DNA of 64,000 nucleotides from Penicillus capitatus. Taxonomy: Eukaryota; Chlorophyta. The notes under the pieces are model-generated. The model was not told where the DNA came from, did not search any database, and saw only the letters and a program-made list of their open reading frames with translations. The stretch's first letter is position 1, and the number at the start of each line of letters is the position of its first letter. This document shows positions 35,985 to 48,036 of the stretch, piece by piece. The translations under genes were made by a program, and so were the position numbers. The stretch lies in assembly GCA_965649825.1 (NCBI GenBank), contig OZ287705.1:186001-250000 (forward strand). Direction: 5' to 3'.

Positions 35985-36449
35985 GGCCCCGCGGACCGGA
36001 CAGGCTGTCCGCTTCTTGACATGACAGCAGTCCGCGGGCGCGGAGGGTATTTAATTTGTCGGCAAGATGGGGATCTGTCGATGTGACTGTCTTGGACAGG
36101 AGGGATGCACCTTGCTTTGGGACACTCGGGGTCTTGTCATTTGGGGGTTTGGGCCTTAAAGGGGCCTTTTTCTCTGGTCCTGGAGCGGTGTTGAGTCACC
36201 TGCCTAGGCATGTCGCATCACCACAGGGGTATTTAAATGAACAATCTGCACTTGTTTTGACCTTGCTCCAAACAGTTGTAATTCAAGTCTTCCGCTGAAT
36301 CTTTCGTCCGGCCCGATCGCCGACATAATTGACGGTATGCGCCATGTAAGTAGTCTCTGCATTGACTCTTCGCTGTTCCTCCGTCTTTGCACACGCGTAG
36401 GCGCGTTCGCGTCGCGCCAAAGTCGGACGCATCCCCGTCAATAACTATC
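35985..36449 (-). repeat. Inverted repeat, right arm, interrupted
   Basis: Reverse-complement counterpart of 34800-34995, in two pieces (35985-36040 and 36347-36449) separated by about 300 bp that includes an LTR-like relic. Confidence 0.65.
36079..36300 (+). repeat. Diverged solo-LTR-like relic
   Basis: Shares the order of blocks of the 221-bp LTR: GTGACTGTCTTGG, a GGGG-containing segment, CCTTTTTCTCTGG, GAGTCACCTG, an AT box (TATTTAAAT) and the end CTTCCGCTGA. It is highly diverged. A further similar stretch lies at about 35470-35640. Confidence 0.5.
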
Positions 36450-36755
36450 ACAACGGAGGGTGTCGCCGAATGATCTGAGCACGTTCAGGTCGGGAGACGA
36501 GAGGAATTGGACGGGTATTCTTACACGAACATCGGTACGGCGTTATATAGGTATACGTCATGTCAAGCAACAGTGACGTCATGTGATCTAACGGAACGAT
36601 TTTTTGATGAACGCATCGATCTTCTGAGTTGTCACCTCGGCCGGCGAAAGACGTTCAAGACCCTATCTAGGTTGCTGTCTGTCCACGTTGAAAACGCGTC
36701 CCTGATACTGTCCACTGACCCAACCGAGGACCAGAATATGGTCAGCTTTGTTTGA
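36440..36755 (+). repeat. Copy of the Ty3 3' flank without pol
   Basis: About 310 bp closely matching 4345-4660 and 19640-19955 (for example CCCTATCTAGGTTGCTGTCTG), but followed by unrelated sequence instead of integrase. This fits a solo-LTR-like remnant of the same Ty3 family. Confidence 0.65.
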
Positions 36756-37639
36756 ATGCAGACGTGCACCAGTCAGCCTAATCTGCGCCCAATGGTGCTT
36801 CGTGCTGCAGCTTATGTATTGCACGCTTTTAAGTCTTGATCCCCCGAAACGCTTGTCGACATATCTTCTCCGGGTGTTGTGGTCTGTCGCATGCAATTGT
36901 GGCATTGTTTTTTTGCGACTGGAATCATCTAGACGAAAGACTGCGGTGGCGTCTTCGTCGCAACACCATTCTAAAGATACGAACGTTCACTGTGTCACTC
37001 TCTTCATCTTGCCATCACGTTGATTGCCTGACGCCTCGACGGTTTCGCAAGGCCTCTATGTCATAATCTCGATTAAGGCCGACGGTAGAGCGAGTACAGA
37101 TTTGCGAAATACTCCGTCACTGTGACTATCTACCCGGATCTAAATCTCGCTCTCCTTTGCTTGTCCAAAGGTAGAAAGCAGACTCAGGGTGAACATGAAA
37201 ACGGACATGTAAGCACACAGCAGAAGTCACAGGAAGGGTCACATCACTCACTGATTGCAGAAAGACAGCTGTCCTGGTCATACAAGCTATGGACGAGCAA
37301 AAGTTCTTGCTTCTGTGGCATGGGTGTTCAAAGGTATCCCCGTCCCACGAGTATAGACGGATCAGAATGTCTCGGAGTGCGAACACACGACGAAGGAGAT
37401 TGAGTTCCTGCTCGCGAATCGACAACCACTTCCTCGTCCCCTGCCTCGTACCCTACCGTTTGTAAATCAGCTAACGCGAGGGCAATGCATTCTGATAACA
37501 CATCTGTCACATCAGCTCGTCGACTCGACAGGAACAGGAGAACAGAGCACGGTCCTCTCGTCTACCTTTCGCGAACGTGCCATCTTCCAAAGTCGCGTTT
37601 CCTATTCCGCTGTCGACTTTTTCAACCGTGTCTCCAGGG
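36756..37639. other. Intergenic sequence of interval B-C, no supported gene
   Basis: Short open frames only, on both strands. A minus-strand frame at 37126-37425 has some protein-like character but no recognisable motif. The sequence is private to this interval. Confidence 0.4.
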
Positions 37640-38135
37640 ATAGATGCAACGAATGAACTGGCGGAAGGTGCGTCATGTCTGTGTGTCCGAGAGCTGACGG
37701 CGTGTCTTATGCAGTCGACAGGAAGAATGGAAGCGACAAACTTACGTCATGGATGACCATATTCTGATAACTACAAAGTACCTTCGTTTTCTTCACCGTT
37801 CTTTTCTCGAAACCAATGAAACGCTATGATGACAGAATTTATGCGGAATGTGGAAATTGCTTCAAATCCCAACCAGTCATTCGGTCGTGAACGAACGGAT
37901 CTCTTCTTTGTATAGCGTCTAGTACGCGGCACGTACCCCAGAGATTCAAACGCACCAACATTCGTTTTTGTACACGCAAGTCCGGCAGTTTTGGTTGACT
38001 CCGTGCGTCCTGCAGTCTTCATTAACTCCGTTTCCCCTTCAGCAAAAAACGCATCCGGTTCGGAGAACAAGAGTACACGCTTCTTGACTGACATCACGGC
38101 TCTGATTGTCGCTAGGCAGGCGATTGAGCTCCGCC
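37640..38135. promoter_or_regulatory. 5' flank of copy C
   Basis: Homologous to the flanks of copies A and B but diverged upstream of about 37800 and in the last 60 bases before ATG, where the other copies read TCGGCTAAGCTTTCTC. Copy C may therefore be regulated differently (inference). Confidence 0.45.
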
Positions 38136-41100
38136 ATGAAACGGCGTTGTCGAATCTTCCTCCTGTTCTTCAGCTTCGCACTAGTGCGACATGCAGTCGG
38201 TCAAAGTACGACGAGCGCGGAAGACCCCCTTCTCTTGACTGCATTTTGCCTGTTTCAGACGTCTGCGATGCGTTCATCGAGGACAATGCATTGGTCGTTG
38301 ACGCGTCGACCGTGCAGGACATTGTCGCCTCGGGCACTTCGTTTCAAGAAGTGGTGAACTGCCTTCGTAACGGCGCTTCGATTCAATTCGCAACGGCGAA
38401 CTTTTTCGCGAACGAAACGATTCGCATTAAGACGAACGTCTCCATCGCGTCCGTCTCTGAAGGAAGGACGACGTTTACCTGTAATGCGAGACCCGTCTTC
38501 GAAATCAGGTTAGCCCATCGTCGTCGTTAGAAGAACGGTGGCGAAGTGCACGCACGTACGTACATAGGAATAAAGCGACGGTCGTCTTCTCCAACATCGC
38601 TGTCGAGCAGTGCGAGTTGGACAGCGTCGACGCTCCGCTCGTGGTTGGTCCGGATGCGATGACCACCCTCAGATCCGTGATGTTTCGGAACAATTCGAAC
38701 GGCAGAGGGGCCAGCAGCATCATGGCGATGGCTGGATCCAGCGTCACCATTGAAGACTCCGAGTTCCGAGACAACGGCGGCGAACTGGGGACGGTGGTCC
38801 TGTCGAACGCAAGCAACCTTACGGTCAGGAACTCGACGTTCTCCGACAACAGAGTCAACAACTCAGAGCACGGAGGCGGCGTCTTTCTCATCCAGGTGTA
38901 CTCTGCCATTTGCAGTTTTCCGAAGAGAACAAATCCGTGGATGATGCAGAGCGAGGAGACGCCGACGACCGTGGCCATAGCAGGGGAGAGCAGATTCATC
39001 AGGAACGAGGCGACCAACGGGGATGGGGGAGTCATCCATCTCTCCGGAGCTGGCGCTTCACTCACGCTCGAGGGAGATGCGGTCTTCAAATCGAACGTCG
39101 CCGGAAGACGCGGCGGCGCCATCTTTGTCTCGGAAGCCAACCTCGTTACGATCAGGGATGCCGCTTTCGTCGACAACGAAGCAGAGGGCAGCGGAGGCGG
39201 AGCGCTGTTCGCCGAGGCAAGTCCTGATGCATGCAATTAACGCAGACCTACATCTGTGCACAGGATCTTAGGAAAGACGTCGTGAACGACATCCAAATCT
39301 CGAACAGCGTTTTCGCCAGAAACCGTGCCAGCGGGTACGGCGCATCCGGAGGCGGAATCTGTCTCCAGGGACGAGGCATACGCTGCGCACTGACCGATTC
39401 GTCGTTCACGATGAACTCGGCACGGCTCGACGGCGGCGCAATGCACGTCTCGGATCAGGCATCGACGACCATCCGCCAGGCGACGTTCGTCGGAAACGAG
39501 GCCATGAATGGAGGCGGCGCGGCGCTCTTCGTACTGGTAAGCCTCTGATCATGTATCGTTCCTCCTCATCGATGTCCTGTCGATGGCATCGCAGTCCCTG
39601 GAGCGCACCAAAGCTTCCATCTTGGACGTCACAGTGACGGACTCCAAGTTCCTCTTCAACCGAGCTCTGTACAACAACCGCGGTGGAGGGTGCTTCGCCG
39701 TCGTCGGCTTTGGATCGAACGTCACCGTTAGCCGTTGCAGCTTCAAGGACAACGATGGAGGACTTGGCGCAGGCGGCGCTCTGTACGCCTTCCGTGGACC
39801 TGTCATCGACATAAAGAAGTCGAATTTCGAAAGAAACAAGGCAGAATGGGGCGGTGCGATTTACGCAGAGGTACTGCACCCTTCGCCAGCAGATCATCTT
39901 GAATCTATGGCTGCTGTAGCACGACGCGTCGCTTGTCGTCAGATCCAGCACGTTTCTGAAAAACTCGGCGAACGAAGGGGGTGCCATGGACGTGTGGGGC
40001 GATGTCGCAATTGAAGTGGACGACTGCACGTTCGAGAAGAATCGAGCAGTAACGGAGGGAGGTGCCGCCAAGGTGCAGAACTTTGCATCCGCCCAATTCG
40101 GTCTGGCCTACTTCCAAATGAACAACAGTCGTGTTCTGGGAAACGAAGCCGGAACCAATCTCTTCGAGGACAGACTCTATGGAACAGAGACGCAGGGAGG
40201 AGGCATCCTCGCCGAAGGCAGCGGGATCGATCTCGAACTGCAGAACAGCACGTTTAGAAGGAATCTGGCTTCCAATGGAGGCGCCTTAAGCATCTACGCC
40301 GTCGCCGCCTGCAACATCGACAGAAACAGCAAGCAAGGATCCAGTGACAGAGTGAGATTTCCGAGAAGTAACGGGGGGCGTTGCTGCAGGTTCCAGAACA
40401 ACGAGGCCACCTTCGGCGGAGCTCTTTTCATTACCGTTGACGAAAACGTCCACTCCACCAGACTTGACGAGTATCGAGTGGCGAGTTCCACGTTTGAAAA
40501 GAACCATGTGGAGGTGGAAGGAGGGGCCATCTACGTGACGACCACAAGAACGGAATCCAACTCAGTATCATTGAATGCGCACACCTATCTGGTTCTCATA
40601 GAAAAGAGCTGGTTTCGGGAGAACACGTGAGCACATCATAATGTCTTCTGCATTTTGACGCATCTCTCTGGATGTCAGGGCGAGACACGGAGGCGGCGCT
40701 CTGTCTGCCATCGGATCCGCCGTGCAGATACATGAAAACGTGTTCAGATGGAACAGCGCTCGAGCGAACTCGACTGATGAAGCGACGCCATTCTTTGGAT
40801 ACGGAGGGGCAGTGCACGTTCAGACAGGGACAACCATCGAATGCAAAGACTCGTTGTTTTCTTCTAACGAGGCAGATGTTGGCGGTGCTGTTTATGTCAA
40901 AGACGGCTCATTCTTCGGAGAATTGCTAAACTTCAGCAAGAATGCAGTTTTTGAAGGAGGCGTCGGCGGCGCTGTGGCAGTCGAGGTTTCGAAAGGACAG
41001 AATATTCCATACATTGCATATCGCAGCTTCCGAAAAATTATATTCCAGTGTGACGGATGCGAATTCAGAAGCAACAACGGTTCTCTGGCAGGAGGTTACT

Positions 41101-44100
41101 GATTGATCTCTTTGTCTTTCGTGTTTTCACTAAATGATCGTGTCTTTAGGTGCTGTGCATGTGCACGACATGGATCCGGCTTCGACATTCGCAAAGAAAA
41201 ACGATCTGATGATCGACGGATGCAAGCGCGGACGGGAAGGAGAATTTCACAGCGAAGACCACGAGCTGACTTGTTTGACATATTGGGTGTTCGTTGGAAT
41301 GGCGAACAATCGTACAGCTCGCTTCAGAAATACGAGTTTTGTCGAAAACACTGCGAAAGCTGGAGGCGCCATTTTCACAAACAACCTCTCGATGATCACG
41401 ATCGTGCCAGATGCCGTAAAATATCTGGATGAAAGTATCACCTATAAGCTCGACTACGTGCTGACGAAGAACAAGACAAAGCATCTCGAGGCGTGCAACG
41501 TGAGCTTTCACGACAATAGCGTTCCTGATGGTGGGTATGGCAAGCAAGTGGCATCGACCCCCTTCGCGGCATTCCTCATCAACCGTGACGAGGAAGGTCG
41601 ACAGGATCCCAGGAAGATGTTCTCGAACAGCTCCTTCCTCAGTGGAGATCGGCTGCGATTCGATGTGGTGTTCAGAGACGGACTGAACGAACCCGTCACC
41701 TTCGCAGACAACCTGACGGCTCACATCAGCTGCGACGAAGAGAGATCGAAGAACAGGTCGGCGGACTGCTCGAAGCTCGAGATTTCTGGACAGGAAACTG
41801 CGCAGGCGAGCGAGAATGGAGTGATGCATTTCACAGCCGTCCGACTGCGAGGACTCAGGAAGAAGACGTACACTCTGCGCATCGAGTACCGCTCGACATC
41901 CGAGCTGCAGACGCTGAACGTGAACTCTTCCTTCGTCCGTGTGACGATGCGACCCTGCAAGATCGGCGAGAGGACAGTCAGCCAGGAGGACGATTACCTG
42001 GAGTGCCAGGAATGCGCCCAGGGCGAGTTTCAGCCGTTTCCAGACAGGCACGAGTGCCTGCCCTGCAACGAAGCCGAGAACCACACCCAGTGCGATGGGA
42101 AGACGATCGTGCCGCGCGATGGATACTGGCACGCCACCTCGTTTTCGTTCGCCGCCCAGCAGTGCATTGGCCACGACGCCTGTAGATCGTCGAAGGAGGA
42201 CGGGGAGACGAGGACTGGGAAGCTCGGAGAGATTGCAGGAGTGGCACACGAACGGGGCGAGCCTCTGCTGCACAACTTCAGAGAGAACAGCACGCTGTGC
42301 AGAAAGGTTATCTAAACACTGCCCCTCCCTCCCTTCAGTGACGTCTTTTCGCTGTGTGCAGGGTTATCAGGGTGTCTTATGCGGCAGCTGCGAGAATGGC
42401 TACGGCAGAGAGGGAAGTGTCTGCCGAAAATGCGGATCGCCTGCTATGCGTGCTTTCATACTGACGATGCTGATCCTCTGGTCGTTTCTGTTCTTCACGT
42501 ACTTCATTCGATCCGTGCTGCTGATGGCCACGCGTATTGAGTTCAACAAGAGATTCAGTCAAGCGAGGATGACGCAAATCAGACATCGGGCAGCGAATTC
42601 CCTTCCATCCACATCACATCTGGATACGCAAGGCGCAACTAGCTATACTCGGAAGGTAGATCTCGAGATGGCGGCGATGTCTTCGGTTCCGGAGGTTGAA
42701 GAACTCTCCTTCAGCGATGCGTGGAGACCAGCTGCAAGCCAGTTGCAGGAACAGAATGATCCAGCAGGAAACGTGACGAGGAAGTTTAAGATGACCCACA
42801 TTGAAAGACTGAACAGACTGAGAGCTGCAACGAGAAGCCAGGGACAGGAAGGTGCTGCGCAAACTACAAGGAAACGACGACGCTTTCGAAAGGGAGGAAG
42901 ATTGGCACAGAAGCTCCAGACACTGCTCAATCCGACCAACTCCAACGTCGCCATCGAGCCCCTGACTCTGGCCAATCCTGTCTCGGAAGTCCTCAAGGTG
43001 CCAGTTCTGTTCGATTATTCCGTGTGCGAAGACCGACTTCGTGTATTCTTCAGATTCTTGTCAACTTCCTCCAAGTGACGTCCGTCGCACTCTTGATCAA
43101 TATCGACTGGGAAGACTCTCTAAGAAGGGCACTCTACGCAATGGGTATGTTCTTAAACATGAAAGCTGGATTGTTCTGTGCTTGAGTACAGGTGCTATCG
43201 GAAATTTCTCTTCCGGCACTGGATACCTTTCATTGGACTGCTACCTCAACGAGAACGGTCATCCGAAGTCCCTCCGCCGGATGACGATCGTCATCCTCTA
43301 TCCGCTGCTGATGTTCGTCGTCTACGTTTTCATGTGGGCAAGCTACAGTCTCATCAGGAGAAGAGGAAAGAGGTACTACACATGACTGACTGGATCCTCA
43401 CAAGACCTTTCGCTGTTCTTTAGTTACTGCGGCCAGAGGATTCTGTTGACGTTTCTGGCGATCAACTACTTCATCTACATCGGCATGACCAAGAACCTGC
43501 TGCGCTTCTTCGCCTGTACGCACGTCAGCGACGACAGGGAGGGATCGAACTGGCATCGCTTCGTCTGGGAAGAGGACACAGATGTCGAGTGCTACGAGGG
43601 TCGCCATGCGTTGCTCGTCGGCGTCCTCGTCCTTCCTCTCCTCCTCTCTGTCACCCTTGGATTCCCCTTAGGGATTCTCATAACCCTCAGACGCAACAAG
43701 AGTCAGCTGAACGACGAGGGTTTCGTCCAGACGTTCGGATTCCTATACAGAGCCTACGACAGATACTACTGGGAAGTGGTCATCATGCTGCGCAAGGCAG
43801 TGATCGCAGCCATCGCAGTGTTCGCCCATCGACTCGGCGCAACGCTCCAGGGCCTCATGTGCGTCCTGGTGATCGTCATCGCCCTGTCGGTGCATCTGGC
43901 GGCGCAGCCTTTTACGCGAGAGATTCCGCAGCTGAACTACCTGGAGACGTGCTCGCTCGCCACAACCATCGCCGTCTTCGTTGCTGGGCTCATGATGAAC
44001 GCCGACACAGTTGACCAGATGGACCGCGTCGCCCTCAGTGTGATAGCGATTCTCTTCGTCTGCTTCACTCTTCTGTTCATCCTGGTTCAGCTAGTGTTCG

Positions 44101-44438
44101 CCACCGAAGAGTTCATCGACATGAAACTGATCGAAGTGAAGGCAATGGAGATCCAGGAGGTGATCGATGCGCATCTGCACGAGAAGGTGCATCGTCTGAT
44201 TCAGCACTACGGAGCAACGGCGATCGTGGCCATCCGAACACTCGTCCAGCTTGTGATAAGGCGTCATCGTCGACGCAGAGAAACCGAAGTCGCTCAAGGT
44301 GTGTATTCGCAAAATACATTCAAAACCATTGGCGAGAGCCGCCTCCATTCATGTTCGAGTGTTTTGTATGAATGCATCTCTGTGTTTCTAGATTCGTTCT
44401 ACCGTCGTGTGGGCGAGACTCAAGCGGACGCAGCTTAA
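38136..44438 (+). CDS. Giant beta-helix/multi-pass membrane protein, copy C
   Basis: Fifteen exons join to 1842 aa: 38136-38205, 38259-38508, 38568-38895, 38950-39216, 39264-39536, 39595-39870, 39920-40351, 40397-40626, 40679-41094, 41150-42306, 42362-42997, 43054-43144, 43192-43372, 43424-44298, 44392-44438. Several introns differ by one or two bases from those of copies A and B, yet each model closes in frame, which supports the boundaries. The intron after exon 3 is 54 nt, and that after exon 14 is 93 nt (118 in the others) and multiple-of-three, so retention would add 31 residues without a stop. The cytoplasmic loop is the most diverged (HLDTQGATSYTRKVDLEMAA). It is the last array copy. 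Confidence 0.9.
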
Positions 44439-45454
44439 ACACCTGGTCAGTCTTTTGCCGACATCACAGTGGGGGATGCATACTATGATGTTTCATCACA
44501 TCCTTTTTTATAAGTTGATGTGTTGTTCTGGACGAAAGCGGGCTCAAAGAAGCTCAGAACTCATACCGTTTTTTTAAAACTCCCGCTTTTAGACATAGAG
44601 GTTCGACTATGTATCATCCAGTCGGATTCTCTGTTTTTCTACGTACCAAGATAAACGTGCGGATCGTCTATTTGCGATGATCACCTGCACGAGTGTTTTT
44701 CAAGTGTTTTGGCGCAGAGGATGTTGAGGTACTGATCATATTTAAGCTTATGGATTGCGGTTCTTGTCCGATCTCCGCAGAAACGGTCTTTCCCTCACAT
44801 CATCACGTCTCTTAAAGGACCAAATACCTCGATCGAACGAGCAGGCCAAAAAACACGCTTTGATGTCGACCATCCCATGCGGCGCCGCCATGTGCAATCG
44901 ACGCACACTTCCTTCGACTATTATGCTTGTACGTGTGGATGAGTGCCTGGCACTTGTTCGGGCCGAGGAATCTGCACGGGTCAATCGACATGCGTCGAGA
45001 TGGTTGGCAGACAGTACGTACGCGTTCGTCTGCAGAGGAGATCCGACGCTGCTGAGCCGTCACATCCACATGAGCGTGACAGTCGACGTCGCATTTCGCG
45101 TTAGCGAATCGCCGTTGAGGATGATGTCCAATCTCTAACAGCTGGCAGTGCATCTCCACTGAACCTCCACCAAGAGGCGATCGATTCGACACGTGTGTCC
45201 ACGATGTTCTCAAGAATAGCGCATTTTCGCCAAGAATTTCATCATGACGCAGCGGACCCGACGAAACAGACCGGACGAAAAAGCCAAGCGTCCGTGCACA
45301 AAGCAGACGGCGGCGGGTCTTAATGGCACCCCTGTTCGGTCAACGGCTCTCGCGCCGATTAACGGACGGTGGAACGAAAACGCCGCGCTCAAGGAGTGTT
45401 GCTCTTTTGGGCTTCTCACATGGTCGGATGGACCGAAGGTGCACAGTCAGCAGC
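44439..45454. other. Transition from array to kinase-like cluster
   Basis: The first 350 bases are a diverged remnant of the array downstream flank; from about 44810 the sequence is private. A + frame (44755-45138) and overlapping - frames are open, but none shows a recognisable domain or intron signals, so no gene is called. Confidence 0.4.
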
Positions 45455-45464
45455 TATATAAAAA
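45455..45464 (+). promoter_or_regulatory. Possible TATA box upstream of the first CTD-only gene
   Basis: TATATAAAAA sits about 110 bp before the coding exon at 45575. An ATG at 45474 opens a 34-codon frame ending at 45578, which may be a leader exon or uORF. Confidence 0.3.
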
Positions 45465-45574
45465 CGTACTGCCATGTCGCTTGCAGCACCCACCGTTCCT
45501 GCTTTTAGATTCCTCGACCTACTTCATTACCTTTCCGCTCCACTTCTTTCGCGATTGAACAGAGAAATCCTCAA

Positions 45575-46968
45575 GTGACCCCATCACTTCCCGTCTATCC
45601 TGTGCCGTCTAAGGTACCCGCCCACCACATCGTTCCAGCAACACGCGACGCGTTTTCGCCATCGGCCGAACGCATCATCATCGCACACGACTCCCCCCGC
45701 ACCGCACCGTATTCGATAACGCGCGTCTGCACGCGTAACGCACCAATCGAGGCCCTTGACGCCGCCTTTCGTCGCAACGACGCGTCGTCGGATGTTGCCG
45801 ATGTCGATGCCGATGGTCTTATTTTCGTCGTGCGCTGTAGAGACGATGTCGAATCCAAACGCGCTGTCATCCGTGAGGTACTCGGCTCGTCGATGTACGG
45901 CGGCCCATGATATGGTGTTCGTGCAGAGAGGACGGCGTTGCTAATCGAGAGGATGCAAGGGAGCGTCTGGAAAGAGCTGCAAAACGTGGATCTCATTCAA
46001 ATGGGTCACTCTTTTCGACACGGACGTGGCCACTGTCATCGCCACTGTGGTCTGGCACAGCTAACGATCTCCTGAACAGTACTGCGCCGCCGCCAAGTCC
46101 TGCAACGGTCGATGCATCGAAAACGGCAAAGGGCGATATCTTAAGCACACTGAAGCGCCCGACGCCTCGTCTCTATCCATCCCCTTGGCGAGAACACCCT
46201 CATTGCCCTTCCTGCCAAGTACGGCCGCCGCACGTCATCGAGATCTCTCAGCGTTTGGCGTCTGTCCATCAGCCGTCCAAAAACAGCGAGAGCGTGATGA
46301 ACCTTGTCCATGTGCTGTCGCGTCACGACCGCATCAAGCGTCTCCTTCTGTCCGCTTCTGTTGAGTACATCCATAGCGGGACACATCTCAGCAGGGCGTT
46401 GCTGGGCGAGGAGAGAGAGAACGGAGAGGAGGCCTATACGATCTCCGATGTGTTCTTGCGCAACAAGCTTGTGTTTATCTGGCGCGTGGATCAGTGCTGC
46501 CTGTTGAGGATCCAGCTCACGCCGGAGGGACTCACCCCGCTGCCGTTTCACCGTATCCTGGGCGTCTCCGTCAAGGCCGATGGCGCACCGTGGACACCGC
46601 TGTGCGTACGGATCGTGGATGACAGTCCTATGGAGAAGGAGCTCGTGGCGATGCTGGATCCCTCAGAGCTGCACTGCCATCGCCTGCTCGTCCCCTGTCC
46701 CCGCTTTGGCCAAGTGCTGCGCAAATATGTGAAGATACTCGTGCGCGTCGAGTTGGCTCTGGATGAAGACGGCGTGCAGACTGTGGATCTCTATCAGACC
46801 ATCTACTGCCGCATGGTTCGCAGAGATCATCGCATGCCGTTTCGCTACTTTATGCGTCGCTGTCGCAAGGCCTGGGAAGATATGCCGCAGTCGTCTCGCG
46901 ACGCCACCGAGGCCACGTGCTTCGCGATGCACGCGATCGTTGCTTTTCTGAAAGAGAAAATGATGTGA
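45575..46968 (+). CDS. CTD-only paralog 1 of the pseudokinase family
   Basis: Proposed exons 45575-45877 and 45931-46968 (53-nt intron GTACTC...GAGAG) give about 446 aa. The start is uncertain: the frame opens at a GTG with no in-frame ATG, so a 5' exon is probably missing. The N-terminal 200 residues are Pro/Ser-rich without a domain. The C-terminal half carries the family domain: LRIQLTPEGLTPLPFHRILG, then AMLDPSELHCHRLLVPC, then KYVKILVRVELAL and TVDLYQTIYCRMVRRDHR. These align with the ends of the genes at 48037, 50614, 53821 and 61658. No kinase-like region is present. Function unknown. Confidence 0.65.
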
Positions 46969-48036
46969 CGTGTGCGGAGGCTGTAGAAAACAGAAGAATA
47001 GCTTTGACGATTATGTCGCTGCAAGATGGCTCAAACGAGGAAACGGCTGTGGAGTTTTAGGTACCGCCGCCATTTCGCATGCTCGAAGCATGTGCCAAAA
47101 CGTTCGTGCGATGCAACGTGGAGGACAGACATGTGCAGTGTGCGTCTTTTTTGAGTCCTTTAGCTTTTTGATTACGTTTTCTGACTTTTTTCTTTTCGTA
47201 TAAAAGGGTCATCATGTATAGTCGGTGGGATTTCTGTCCGAGTCTGGTCGTGTACTGGACGGGCAGTTTCATATGGTCTGCAACGCACGAACTCCGCGTT
47301 CGTAGCGTTAAGTTTTGAATTTATTGTCTCACTGGGGTCGTGGTGGTGACCGATGACGGGACTGCTAAACGCAAACGCAAAGTCTGCCATAGATTTCACC
47401 TTTTTTTCTGACATCAGCAACGAGGGCCATTCCCTCGAACCTCACTCAAACATCAAACGAAGCTGTATGGATGTACTTTAGATGTATCTGTCAAACGATC
47501 ATGACGCAAATTGACGTGACGCTTGGGACGTCGTACGGCGTGGAATCGCGAACCACCATCTGAATGCTCGTCAACGCGCCGCCGCCGTTTCCGTAGCGCC
47601 TTGTAAACGCACACTGCGTGCGTACGTGCGTTTGCAGGGCTATGGTTGGTCGAGTGACTTGTGGGTCTGATGATGTATCGATGCATCCCTTGGTGCATGT
47701 TTTACAGACATTCCTCTTCTTGATCAGTTGGTCGTTCACGACAGACACAATCTGAAAAAAATGAAAGACGAATGGCGAAACGCATCATGCAAGTGCACGA
47801 TGTGTATTGCGATGACAAGCGTATCGATCGATCCGATGCGACTCCCTCGAGTCCTTGGTCGATCCCGACGTCATCCATTGGCGTAACCGTCACGCCGAAA
47901 AGAATCCCTGACGCCAGGTTGTTGCTGTCGTCCACTTGCCTCGCATGATAATGAGCAATGATGTGACGTTCTGTACGCGTCGAGATGCATCGTGTCGCGG
48001 GATGTCTTGTCTGAGAGAACTGACCCGCGCCCGTCG
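46969..48036. other. Intergenic, no supported gene
   Basis: Contains a T-rich tract followed by TATAAAAG at 47199-47206 and an ATG at 47214 opening a 34-codon frame. Other open frames are short and lack splice or domain support. Confidence 0.4.
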
